Assembly: GCA_024398475.1 (NCBI GenBank)
Contig: JAKSJB010000007.1
Coordinates: forward strand, 1 to 64,000
From: Bacteroidaceae bacterium
Lineage (GTDB): Bacteria; Bacteroidota; Bacteroidia; Bacteroidales; Bacteroidaceae
Reading direction: 5' to 3'
DNA: 64,000 nt
The notes under the pieces were generated by a model. It did no database searches and was not told the origin of the DNA. It worked only from the letters and a program-made list of their open reading frames with translations. The stretch's first letter is position 1. The number at the start of each line of letters is the position of its first letter. Positions 1 to 7,018 of this stretch are shown here, in pieces. The translations under genes and the position numbers were made by a program.

Positions 1-626
1 CACGCAGGGAAGCAGAAGCAAAACGTAAGGCTGAACTTGAGGCAAAGGCTAAGGCAGAAGCAGCAGAGAAAGCACGCAGGGAGGCAGAAGCAGCAGAGAA
101 AGCACGTAAGGAGACAGAAGCAAAACGTAAGGCTGAACTTGAGGCAAAGGCTAAGGCTGAAGCAGCAGAGAAGGCACGTAAGGAGGCAGAAGCAAAACGT
201 AAGGCTGAGGCTGAAGCCAAAGCCAAGGCAAACGTCAACAGTCGTGTTTCAGGAGCCTTTGGAAAAAACGGAAACAATAGTGGCAACACTCAGGGAAGTG
301 GCAACCAGGGTTCTCCTACCGGCAACAGTAACACTGGTAATGTCAATGGAGTGGGAGGAACAGGTAATGCATCTGCAAATGTTGGCTCACGTACGGTTAA
401 GGTACTGGCAAAACCAAACTATTCCGACCGTACAAGCGAAGGAACGGTCATCGTGTCCATAACGGTCAATGCACAGGGTAGGGTGATTCAGGCAGCAATC
501 AAGAGTTCTACTACCACTTCACCCCGACTTCAGCAGTCGGCACTTTCCGCAGCACGCAATTCCACATTCAGCATAGGAGAATCCAATGAGAACGGAACAA
601 TAACCTATGTGTTCAAGCAGAAATAA
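1..626 (+). CDS. TonB/TolA-like energy transducer protein, 3' part only
   Basis: The open frame runs from base 3 to a TAA at 624-626; the start lies before the window. The visible N-terminal part (to about base 230) is almost only Ala, Lys, Glu and Arg and would form a long charged helix, as in TolA or the periplasmic spacer of TonB. Within it a segment beginning KRKAELEAKAKAEAAEKAR occurs twice, 102 bp (34 residues) apart. A Gly/Asn/Ser-rich linker follows (about 236-370). The last ~80 residues fit a TonB C-terminal domain (VIVSITVNAQGRV, then a stretch of QSALSAARNSTF type). Inference: a periplasm-spanning protein that passes proton-motive energy to outer-membrane receptors. The next gene starts 6 bp later, so the three genes up to 2058 may be cotranscribed. 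Confidence 0.75.
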   Translation, partial: RREAEAKRKAELEAKAKAEAAEKARREAEAAEKARKETEAKRKAELEAKAKAEAAEKARKEAEAKRKAEAEAKAKANVNSRVSGAFGKNGNNSGNTQGSGNQGSPTGNSNTGNVNGVGGTGNASANVGSRTVKVLAKPNYSDRTSEGTVIVSITVNAQGRVIQAAIKSSTTTSPRLQQSALSAARNSTFSIGESNENGTITYVFKQK

Positions 627-632
627 CAATCC

Positions 633-1259
633 ATGATACTATCCCTTCGTGACGTAAAAGTTCAGTACGAGGAAAAGACTGTCATAGACACCTTGTCCTT
701 TCAGGTTGACAGAGGAGAAATACTTTGTCTGAAAGGTCATTCCGGCTGTGGCAAGACATCTGTAATCAATGCTGTCATGGGATTTGTACCCTTTATGGGA
801 GAGATAACCGTCATGGACAAACATCTCACGGACAGTACGGTTGATGAGATACGTCGCCACATAGCATACATACCGCAGGAACTGGCACTTCCTCAGGAGA
901 CAGTTCTCGATATGGTACGACTGCCTTTTTCCCTGAAGTCTAACCGCCACGTATCCTTTTCTGAGAAACTGCTGTTTGATGAATGGAAAATGCTGAACCT
1001 TGAACCAGAACTGCTGTCACGTGGAACCAACGAGATAAGCGGTGGTCAGCGCCAGCGCATCATGCTGAGCGTTGCAGGACTGTTGGGGAAGGACTTGCTG
1101 CTTATCGATGAACCGACCAGCGCCCTTGACACAGGAAGCGTGCAACTCGTTCTCGACTATCTGCATTATCTTGCTTCGGAACGTAGTATGGCAATTGTTG
1201 CAGCATCCCATCATAGTGAAATAAGTAACGGAAGTACAAAAGTAATAGACTTTGATTGA
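633..1259 (+). CDS. ABC transporter ATP-binding protein, FetA/YbbL type
   Basis: A 208-residue single ATPase domain. Walker A GHSGCGKT is at residues 35-42, the signature SGGQRQR near 136-142, and Walker B LLLIDEPTSALD near 153-165, followed by an H-loop in AASHHSE. The small size and direct coupling to an UPF0014 permease fit the FetAB (YbbL-YbbM) exporter, reported in E. coli to aid iron homeostasis and peroxide resistance. The substrate here is inferred only from that family. Its stop overlaps the permease start by 8 bp, so translation is probably coupled. Confidence 0.85.
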   Translation: MILSLRDVKVQYEEKTVIDTLSFQVDRGEILCLKGHSGCGKTSVINAVMGFVPFMGEITVMDKHLTDSTVDEIRRHIAYIPQELALPQETVLDMVRLPFSLKSNRHVSFSEKLLFDEWKMLNLEPELLSRGTNEISGGQRQRIMLSVAGLLGKDLLLIDEPTSALDTGSVQLVLDYLHYLASERSMAIVAASHHSEISNGSTKVIDFD

Positions 1260-2058
1260 TATTGACATACAAGGATTGGGAATAGGACTGTTGCTGATGG
1301 TCATTCCATTGTTTTTCCTATACAAGACACGTACGGGACTTGTCCATTCCACGCTTTCAGCCATCATACGCATGATAGTACAGTTGTGGCTGATAGGACT
1401 CTACCTTCAGTATCTCTTCATATATGACATTTGGTGGGTTAACCTCATCTGGGGTATCATCATGACACTTGTGGCAACCGGAACTGCATTGCAGCGTACA
1501 CGCCTCCGTCCTCAGTTGATTGGCATACCGCTCTTTGTGGCGTTTCTGTCCACTTCCATTGTAATAGCTATCTATTTCATGGGATTGGTACTCTACACAT
1601 CTGATGCACCATCAGTAACTCCATTTACGTTCACCTCCCTGTTTTCTGCCCGCTATTTCATACCGATATTCGGCTTGCTTTTGGGCAACATGCTTGGAGT
1701 GAACGTGTTGTCTCTCACTACATATTTCGACGGTATACGACGTGAAAAGCAGATGTATCGCTATCTGCTTGGAAACGGTGCCTCACGTTGGGAAGCCACA
1801 CTTCCGTTCCTTCGTCAGGCAATTATCAAGTCGTTCAATCCATGTATAGCCAATATGGCAGTCATGGGACTTGTAGCAATGCCGGGTACCATGATAGGTC
1901 AGATTCTTGGAGGAAGCGACCCAAGTCAGGCAATAAAGTATCAGATGATGATTGTTGTCATCACCTTTGCTGCCTCCATGATTTCCCTCATGCTTACCAT
2001 AAGTCTTGCTTCCACCCGTTGCTTCGACCGCATGGGACGACTTAAAGATATCTATTAA
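1252..2058 (+). CDS. ABC transporter permease, FetB/YbbM (UPF0014) family
   Basis: A 268-residue integral membrane protein with about six or seven hydrophobic segments. Family-typical stretches include ARYFIPIFGLLLGNMLG and the coupling-helix region YLLGNGASRWEA, followed by AVMGLVAMPGTMIGQILGG. I placed the start at TTG 1252: it overlaps the ATPase stop by 8 bp and leads straight into the first membrane helix, and no in-frame ATG lies nearby. It pairs with the upstream ATPase as an exporter, possibly of iron. A hairpin terminator follows at 2075-2100. Confidence 0.85.
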   Translation: MIDIDIQGLGIGLLLMVIPLFFLYKTRTGLVHSTLSAIIRMIVQLWLIGLYLQYLFIYDIWWVNLIWGIIMTLVATGTALQRTRLRPQLIGIPLFVAFLSTSIVIAIYFMGLVLYTSDAPSVTPFTFTSLFSARYFIPIFGLLLGNMLGVNVLSLTTYFDGIRREKQMYRYLLGNGASRWEATLPFLRQAIIKSFNPCIANMAVMGLVAMPGTMIGQILGGSDPSQAIKYQMMIVVITFAASMISLMLTISLASTRCFDRMGRLKDIY

Positions 2059-2074
2059 TCCCCATTCAAATAAA

Positions 2075-2100
2075 AAAGCGCCACTCGAAAGTGACGCTTT
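2075..2100 (+). terminator. hairpin terminator after the FetAB-like pair
   Basis: AAAGCG-C-CACT, tetraloop CGAA, AGTG-A-CGCTTT: a near-perfect stem with one C/A mismatch, 17 bp after the permease stop. The A-run before and the T-run in the stem allow use on either strand. Confidence 0.7.
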
Positions 2101-2250
2101 GGTTCAATGGCTTCGCCGGTTCAATTAAGGCTGACGCCTTGGTTCAATTGGCTTCGCCGGTTCAATTGAGGCTACGCCTCGGTTCAAGGTTCAATTGAGG
2201 CTGACGCCTTGGTTCAAAGTGGGTTGCTGAAAGTTAAACTATTAAACCCT
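2101..2250. repeat. GGTTCAATTG-type intergenic repeat cluster
   Basis: The stretch between fetB and htpG is made of repeated modules: GGTTCAATTG plus GGCTTCGCC, alternating with GGTTCAATTGAGGCTGACGCCTT (written here in parts: GGTTCAATTGAGGCT, GACGCCTT). It ends in a run of TTAAAC-like words (2236-2268). The 3' part, from GGTTCAATTGAGGCT through GGTTCAAAGTGGGTT and the TTAAAC words, recurs inverted at about 5497-5582. No coding potential is seen. Its role is unknown. Confidence 0.8.
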
Positions 2251-2273
2251 TAAACTCTTAAACTTTTAAAACC

Positions 2274-4322
2274 TTACTTAATCAAATCGATACTGCGCTT
2301 GATGAAATTGCTGAGTGCTTCGCCTTGGAGGAGTCCGTTCTGGAGAAGTGCAAGGTCTATGAGTTGATGAACAGTCTGGTTGCCCTTTGCATATTCGGCA
2401 ACAACGTCTGACTTCTTTGCTTTCTCTGCTTCGATGTCCTTGCGTGTCTGTTCGAGGTTGTCCTTGCTTTCCTGACTGATTTCATCCCATTTCTTATCCT
2501 TCTGGTCCTGCTCTATCACCTGACGGCGTGCATCGAGTCCCTTCAGTTCCTGTTCTATAGGTTTAAGAGCATCTGCCGTGGCTGTCTCACCATCTGAGAG
2601 GATACGCTTGATGATGGCATTGTCTGTGTTGAGTATAATGTTCATCATGTCAGGCATATCACCATAGAACGACATTCCTGGTTGCAGACGTGCCATTTCC
2701 TTCATGCGTCGCATATATTCGCTCTGGGTAATGGTGATAGGTGCTGCTTCTGCTCCCAGTGACTGTGCCTCAACGTGGAATTCGGTTTTGTTGAGTTTAG
2801 GCATCTGAGTCTGGAATATAAGGTTGAGTACGGAGTCTTCACTTACTTCAGTTGCGTTGGCGTCTTCCTTCTGAATGAGTCGGTTGACAGTATCGGAGTC
2901 AACGCGTACGAAACGTGTCTTTTCCTGCTTCTCTTCAAGCATACCGAGCATTGCTGCATCGAGTTCACCGTCCATGAGAAGTACGTTGTAACCCTTGTCC
3001 TGTGCAGCCTTGATGTATGAATACTGTGCATCGCGGTTCTGTGCATAGAGATAGATGACGTTGCCGTCCTTGTCTGTCTGTTCTGCCTTTACAAGATCGC
3101 GGTACTCTTCGTATGTGAAGTACTTACCTTCCGTATCCTTGAGAAGTGCATAAGACTTAGCCTTGTCGTAGTAGTCAGGTTGTGAAAGCATTCCGTAGTG
3201 GATGAATATCTTGATGTCATCCCATTTGGATTCGAATTCCTTGCGGTCCTGCTTGAAGATTGACTGAAGACGGTCACTTACCTTCTTCGTGATGTATGTT
3301 GAAATCTTCTTTACGTTGCTGTCGCTCTGAAGGTAACTGCGGCTCACGTTGAGCGGAATGTCTGGAGAGTCGATTACTCCGTGGAGGAGTGTAAGGAAGT
3401 CGGGCACGATACCTTCTACGGAATCGGTTACGAACACTTGATTGCAGTATAGTTGAATCTTGTTCTTCTGGAGTTCAAACTGATTGTTGACCTTAGGGAA
3501 GTAGAGCACACCTGTGAGGTTGAACGGATAGTCCACGTTGAGATGTATCCAGAAGAGAGGCTCGTTTGCCATTGGATAAAGTTCGCGATAGAACTGCTTA
3601 TAGTCCTCGTCCTTGAGGTCGGCAGGTTTCTTTGTCCAGAGTGGGGTAGTGTTGTTGATGATATTGTCCTCTTCTGTCTCCACCTGTTTTCCGTCCTTCC
3701 ATTCCTTCTTCTTGCCAAAGGCAATGCTTACTGGGAGGAAGTGGCAGTATTTGCTGAGCAGTTCCTGAATCTTGTTCTCTTCAAGGAATTCCTTACATTC
3801 ATCGTCGATATACATGATGATGTCGGTACCGCGTTCTGCCTTTTCGGCATCTTCGATGGAATACTCCGGACTTCCGTCGCATGACCATTTTACAGCCTTT
3901 GAACCTTCCTTCCAACTCTTGGTAATGATTTCAACCTTGTTGCTGACCATGAAGGCTGAATAGAATCCAAGTCCGAAGTGTCCGATGATGGCGTTGGCAT
4001 CTTCCTTATACTTGTCGAGGAAGTCGTTGGCGCTTGAGAAAGCAATCTGATTGATGTACTTGTCAATCTCTTCTTCCGTCATACCAATTCCTCGGTCGCT
4101 TACTGTGAGAGTACCTGCCTCCTTGTTGAGACTTACGCGTACTGTGATGTCACCCATGTCCTCCTTCATCTCGCCACGCTGGGCAAGTGTACGGAGTTTC
4201 TGTGTTGCATCGCATGCGTTGCTTACAATCTCACGGAGAAAAATGTCGTGGTCGCTGTACAAGAACTTTTTGATAACGGGGAATATGTTCTCGGTGGTTA
4301 CCCCAATGTTTCCTTTAGCCAT
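2274..4322 (-). CDS. htpG: molecular chaperone HtpG (Hsp90)
   Basis: 682 residues, the usual length for Bacteroidota HtpG. The N-terminal GHKL ATPase shows REIVSNACDAT (about 30-40, Asn and Asp for Mg-ATP), DRGIGMT (about 95-101) and GHFGLGFYSAFMV (about 115-127). The middle domain has SRSYLQSD with the catalytic-loop Arg. The C-terminal dimerisation part is acidic and Lys-rich. The protein is cytosolic and assists folding and stress recovery. The gene stands alone between an intergenic repeat cluster and divergent nadA. No TAnnTTTG promoter was evident in its short upstream region, so a heat-shock-type promoter is possible but not shown. Confidence 0.97.
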   Translation of the reverse strand: MAKGNIGVTTENIFPVIKKFLYSDHDIFLREIVSNACDATQKLRTLAQRGEMKEDMGDITVRVSLNKEAGTLTVSDRGIGMTEEEIDKYINQIAFSSANDFLDKYKEDANAIIGHFGLGFYSAFMVSNKVEIITKSWKEGSKAVKWSCDGSPEYSIEDAEKAERGTDIIMYIDDECKEFLEENKIQELLSKYCHFLPVSIAFGKKKEWKDGKQVETEEDNIINNTTPLWTKKPADLKDEDYKQFYRELYPMANEPLFWIHLNVDYPFNLTGVLYFPKVNNQFELQKNKIQLYCNQVFVTDSVEGIVPDFLTLLHGVIDSPDIPLNVSRSYLQSDSNVKKISTYITKKVSDRLQSIFKQDRKEFESKWDDIKIFIHYGMLSQPDYYDKAKSYALLKDTEGKYFTYEEYRDLVKAEQTDKDGNVIYLYAQNRDAQYSYIKAAQDKGYNVLLMDGELDAAMLGMLEEKQEKTRFVRVDSDTVNRLIQKEDANATEVSEDSVLNLIFQTQMPKLNKTEFHVEAQSLGAEAAPITITQSEYMRRMKEMARLQPGMSFYGDMPDMMNIILNTDNAIIKRILSDGETATADALKPIEQELKGLDARRQVIEQDQKDKKWDEISQESKDNLEQTRKDIEAEKAKKSDVVAEYAKGNQTVHQLIDLALLQNGLLQGEALSNFIKRSIDLIK

Positions 4323-4454
4323 AATGTCTTATGTTTATTATGTTAGTTGTATTATTTCCATGAGTCGGAACTGCAAATTCAGTACCAGTAAATAATTACT
4401 GACATTTTGTCGTTATTTTTTATGTAATAGTTTATGATTTCGTTTAATATTTCC

Positions 4455-4462
4455 TATCTTTG
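4455..4462 (+). promoter_or_regulatory. -7 box TATCTTTG for nadA
   Basis: Matches the Bacteroidota TAnnTTTG box, 47 bp before the nadA ATG. The -33 box is weak (TTTATG region near 4431). Confidence 0.5.
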
Positions 4463-4508
4463 CAAAATCAAAGTCAAATGACAATAATTTAAGAATCATA
4501 TACGGATT

Positions 4509-5450
4509 ATGAACAAGCAACAACTGATTACAGAAATACGCCGTATCGCAAAGGAAAAGAATGCTGTGATACTGGCTCATTACTATACCAATGACGATAT
4601 ACAGGATATCGCAGACTTTGTAGGTGACTCTCTTGCTCTGGCTCAAAAGGCAGCCAAGACAGATGCCGACATCATAGTGATGTGCGGTGTGCACTTTATG
4701 GGTGAGACCTGTAAGATTCTGTGTCCTGAAAAGAAGGTTCTCGTACTCGACATGAATGCTGGCTGTTCACTTGCTGACAGTTGTAACGCCAATGACCTGC
4801 GTACCTACAAGGCAGAACATCCCGGGTACAAGGTAGTAAGTTACGTGAATACCACCGCCGCCGTCAAGGCTCTGTCCGATGTGGTGGTGACAAGCAGTAA
4901 CGCCATGAAAGTTGTGGAGAGTTATCCTGAGAACGAAAAACTGATATTCGGTCCCGACCGCAACCTTGGTTCCTATATTAACCAGATAACAGGTCGAAAC
5001 ATGTTGCTATGGGATGGCGGATGCCATGTTCACGGACGGTTCTCACTCAACGCATTGTCCCTTCTCAAGAGTCGGCATCCTGAAGCAAAGGTCCTTGTAC
5101 ACCCTGAATGTCCGAAAGACTTGAGGTCTTTTGCCGATGTGATTGGTTCTACTGCCGACCTGCTCAAGTATGCAGTAAATTCTGATTCCGATGAATTCAT
5201 CGTTGTAACAGAATCAGGAATACTCCACAAAATGTATGAGGCATGTCCTGATAAGCATTTCTATCCTGTTCCGCCATCAACAACGGAAGAGGGTGAAAGC
5301 AGTACTTGCAATGAATGCAGTTACATGAAACTCAATACGCTTGAGAAACTCTATGATGCCCTGACTAAGGAACAGCCTGAAATCACGGTTGATGCAGATA
5401 TCGCTAAAGAGGCTCTGCGTCCAATCGAAAAGATGCTGAGTCTGAGTTAA
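4509..5450 (+). CDS. nadA: quinolinate synthase
   Basis: A 313-residue cytosolic 4Fe-4S enzyme that condenses iminoaspartate with dihydroxyacetone phosphate to quinolinate in NAD synthesis. The N-terminal HYYTNDDIQDIADFVGDS is family-typical. Candidate cluster cysteines lie near residues 93 (SLADSC), 201 (HPECP) and 267/270 (STCNEC), matching the three-domain arrangement. The usual partners nadB and nadC are not in this window, although nadD is present at 60518. ATG 4509 lies just after a Bacteroidota -7 box and gives the standard N terminus. Confidence 0.95.
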   Translation: MNKQQLITEIRRIAKEKNAVILAHYYTNDDIQDIADFVGDSLALAQKAAKTDADIIVMCGVHFMGETCKILCPEKKVLVLDMNAGCSLADSCNANDLRTYKAEHPGYKVVSYVNTTAAVKALSDVVVTSSNAMKVVESYPENEKLIFGPDRNLGSYINQITGRNMLLWDGGCHVHGRFSLNALSLLKSRHPEAKVLVHPECPKDLRSFADVIGSTADLLKYAVNSDSDEFIVVTESGILHKMYEACPDKHFYPVPPSTTEEGESSTCNECSYMKLNTLEKLYDALTKEQPEITVDADIAKEALRPIEKMLSLS

Positions 5451-5451
5451 G

Positions 5452-5582
5452 TAAGGGGGTAAAGCCTACCCCTAACCCCTCCCTCAAGGGAAGGGAATAA
5501 AGGGTTAAAAGTTTAAAGGTTGACTTTCTGTAACTCACTTTGAACCAAGGCGCAAGCCTCAATTGAACCGGCGAAGCCAATA
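5452..5582. repeat. CCCCTAACCCCTCCC repeat plus inverted GGTTCAATTG-type repeat
   Basis: The nadA-mnmA gap holds a C-rich inverted-repeat element (CCCCTAACCCCTCCC then AAGGGAAGGG, about 5475-5496). It is followed by TTAAA-rich words and the reverse complement of the element seen at 2165-2250 (CTCACTTTGAACCAAGGC, then GCAAGCCTCAATTGAACC, then GGCGAAGCC, to 5579). The similarity covers roughly 80 bp in opposite orientation. Both copies sit directly after a gene end. Confidence 0.75.
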
Positions 5583-5612
5583 ACGTTAGTAAAAATAACC
5601 GTAATTAGTAAT

Positions 5613-6680
5613 ATGACAAAAGTTGCTGCACTCGTATCGGGTGGTGTGGATTCAGCAGTAAGTGTTCACATGCTGAAGGAACAAGGATATGAGCCACATC
5701 TCTTCTACATAAAGATTGGTCCTGACAAGGATACGGAATGGAACTGTACCTCAGAAGAGGATATGGAGATATGCCGTTGGCTTGCAATGAAATACGGATG
5801 TAAACTCGATGTGATAGATCTTCACAGGGAATACTGGGAGAAGGTGGTGGGTTACACTATGGAGAAAGCCCGAATTGGTTTGACTCCCAATCCTGATGTG
5901 ATGTGCAACAAACTCATCAAGTTCGGTTGCTTTGAAGATGTGGTCGGTAAGGAATTCGACCTCACGGCTACCGGGCATTATGCAACTACAGAAATCGATG
6001 GAGAAGGACGCAAGTGGCTGTGCACCAGTCCCGACCCCGTAAAGGACCAGACAGACTTCCTGTGCCAGATCAATTCGCTTCAGGTGTCAAAACTAATTTT
6101 TCCAATAGGTCACATGATGAAGAACGAGGTGAGGGATATAGCCGACAGGGCTGGTTTGCTCAACGCAAGACGCAAGGACAGTCAGGGTATATGCTTTCTT
6201 GGAAACATCGACTTCCGCGACTATATTAGACGTCATCTCGGCGACAATCCCGGTGATGTACGTGAATTGGAAACGGGCCACAAGATAGGTACGCATCAGG
6301 GACTGTGGTTCTATACCATAGGTCAGAGAAAAGGTCTTGGATTCGGTGGCGGTCCGTGGTTCGTGGTTAAGAAGAACCTGAAACGCAACATACTTTTCGT
6401 GAGTCATGGCTACGACCCGGAAAAGGTGTATAAGGACCATATCCACATGACGGACTTCCATTTCATAACGGCTCCGTTTGAAGACCTTGATGCAACACAG
6501 AAGATAACGTTCAAGATACGCCATACGCCTGAATTCCTTGAAGGTACACTTACAAAGGATAGTGACGGAGACTGGTTGCTGAAGGCAAAGAACAAGATTC
6601 ACGGTGTGGCTCCCGGTCAGTTCTGTGTGGTATATGACGAAGACCATCACAGATGTTGGGGTAGTGGGGAGATTGTATAA
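5613..6680 (+). CDS. mnmA: tRNA-specific 2-thiouridylase MnmA
   Basis: A 355-residue enzyme that adds sulfur to U34 of Lys, Glu and Gln tRNAs with ATP and a sulfur relay. The PP-loop SGGVDSAVS is at residues 9-17. The two catalytic cysteines are at about 97 (NPDVMCNKLIKF) and 193 (DSQGICFLGNI). The C-terminal domain has the family beta-barrel region (HGVAPGQFCVVYD). Length and start are standard. The gene stands alone between repeat-rich gaps. No promoter box was recognised, since the upstream region is mostly repeat. Confidence 0.96.
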   Translation: MTKVAALVSGGVDSAVSVHMLKEQGYEPHLFYIKIGPDKDTEWNCTSEEDMEICRWLAMKYGCKLDVIDLHREYWEKVVGYTMEKARIGLTPNPDVMCNKLIKFGCFEDVVGKEFDLTATGHYATTEIDGEGRKWLCTSPDPVKDQTDFLCQINSLQVSKLIFPIGHMMKNEVRDIADRAGLLNARRKDSQGICFLGNIDFRDYIRRHLGDNPGDVRELETGHKIGTHQGLWFYTIGQRKGLGFGGGPWFVVKKNLKRNILFVSHGYDPEKVYKDHIHMTDFHFITAPFEDLDATQKITFKIRHTPEFLEGTLTKDSDGDWLLKAKNKIHGVAPGQFCVVYDEDHHRCWGSGEIV

Positions 6681-6694
6681 GGGGGAGAAATGGC

Positions 6695-6736
6695 CCTTAG
6701 CCTTTAGCCATTGGCCATTGGCCATTAGCCATTGGC
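6695..6736. repeat. heptamer tandem array, six C[AT]TT[AG]GC units
   Basis: Consecutive 7-bp units read CCTTAGC, CTTTAGC, CATTGGC, CATTGGC, CATTAGC, CATTGGC, starting 15 bp after mnmA. The same units occur at 19143-19175, again next to an octamer array. Confidence 0.9.
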
Positions 6737-6760
6737 TTGCCATCCGGACGGTCACTCGTA

Positions 6761-7000
6761 GACTTGTTGACTCGTAGACTTGTTGACTCATAGACTTGCT
6801 GACTCATTGACTTGTTGACTCATAGACTTGTTGACTTGTTGACTCGTAGACTTGTTGACTCATTGACTTGTAGACTCATAGACTTGTTGACTCATAGACT
6901 TGTTGACTCATAGACTTGTTGACTCATAGACTTGTTGACTCGTAGACTTGTTGACTTGTAGACTCGTTGACTTGTAGACTTGTTGACTTGTAGACTACTA
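6761..7000. repeat. octamer tandem array, 30 exact-phase units GACT[TC][GA]T[TA]
   Basis: Thirty uninterrupted 8-bp units (GACTTGTT, GACTCATA, GACTCGTA, GACTTGTA and close variants) fill 240 bp with no phase slip. The last unit is GACTACTA. The array ends 18 bp before the GH3 start, so it occupies almost all the space where that gene's promoter should be. I found no TAnnTTTG box in the gap 6681-7018. A shorter inverted copy lies at 19178-19241. Confidence 0.95.
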
Positions 7001-7018
7001 AATTAATAATCAAATCCA

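Noticed and set aside
37-462. 141-codon frame in the repeat-rich start of the window
   Set aside because: Frame-shifted reading of the TonB/TolA-like Ala/Lys/Glu repeats; Arg/Gln-rich without a domain.
6761-7000. CRISPR array
   Set aside because: Units are contiguous 8-mers without spacers, and no cas genes are present.
6761-7000. Replication origin iterons
   Set aside because: No replication initiator gene is near and the context is chromosomal housekeeping.
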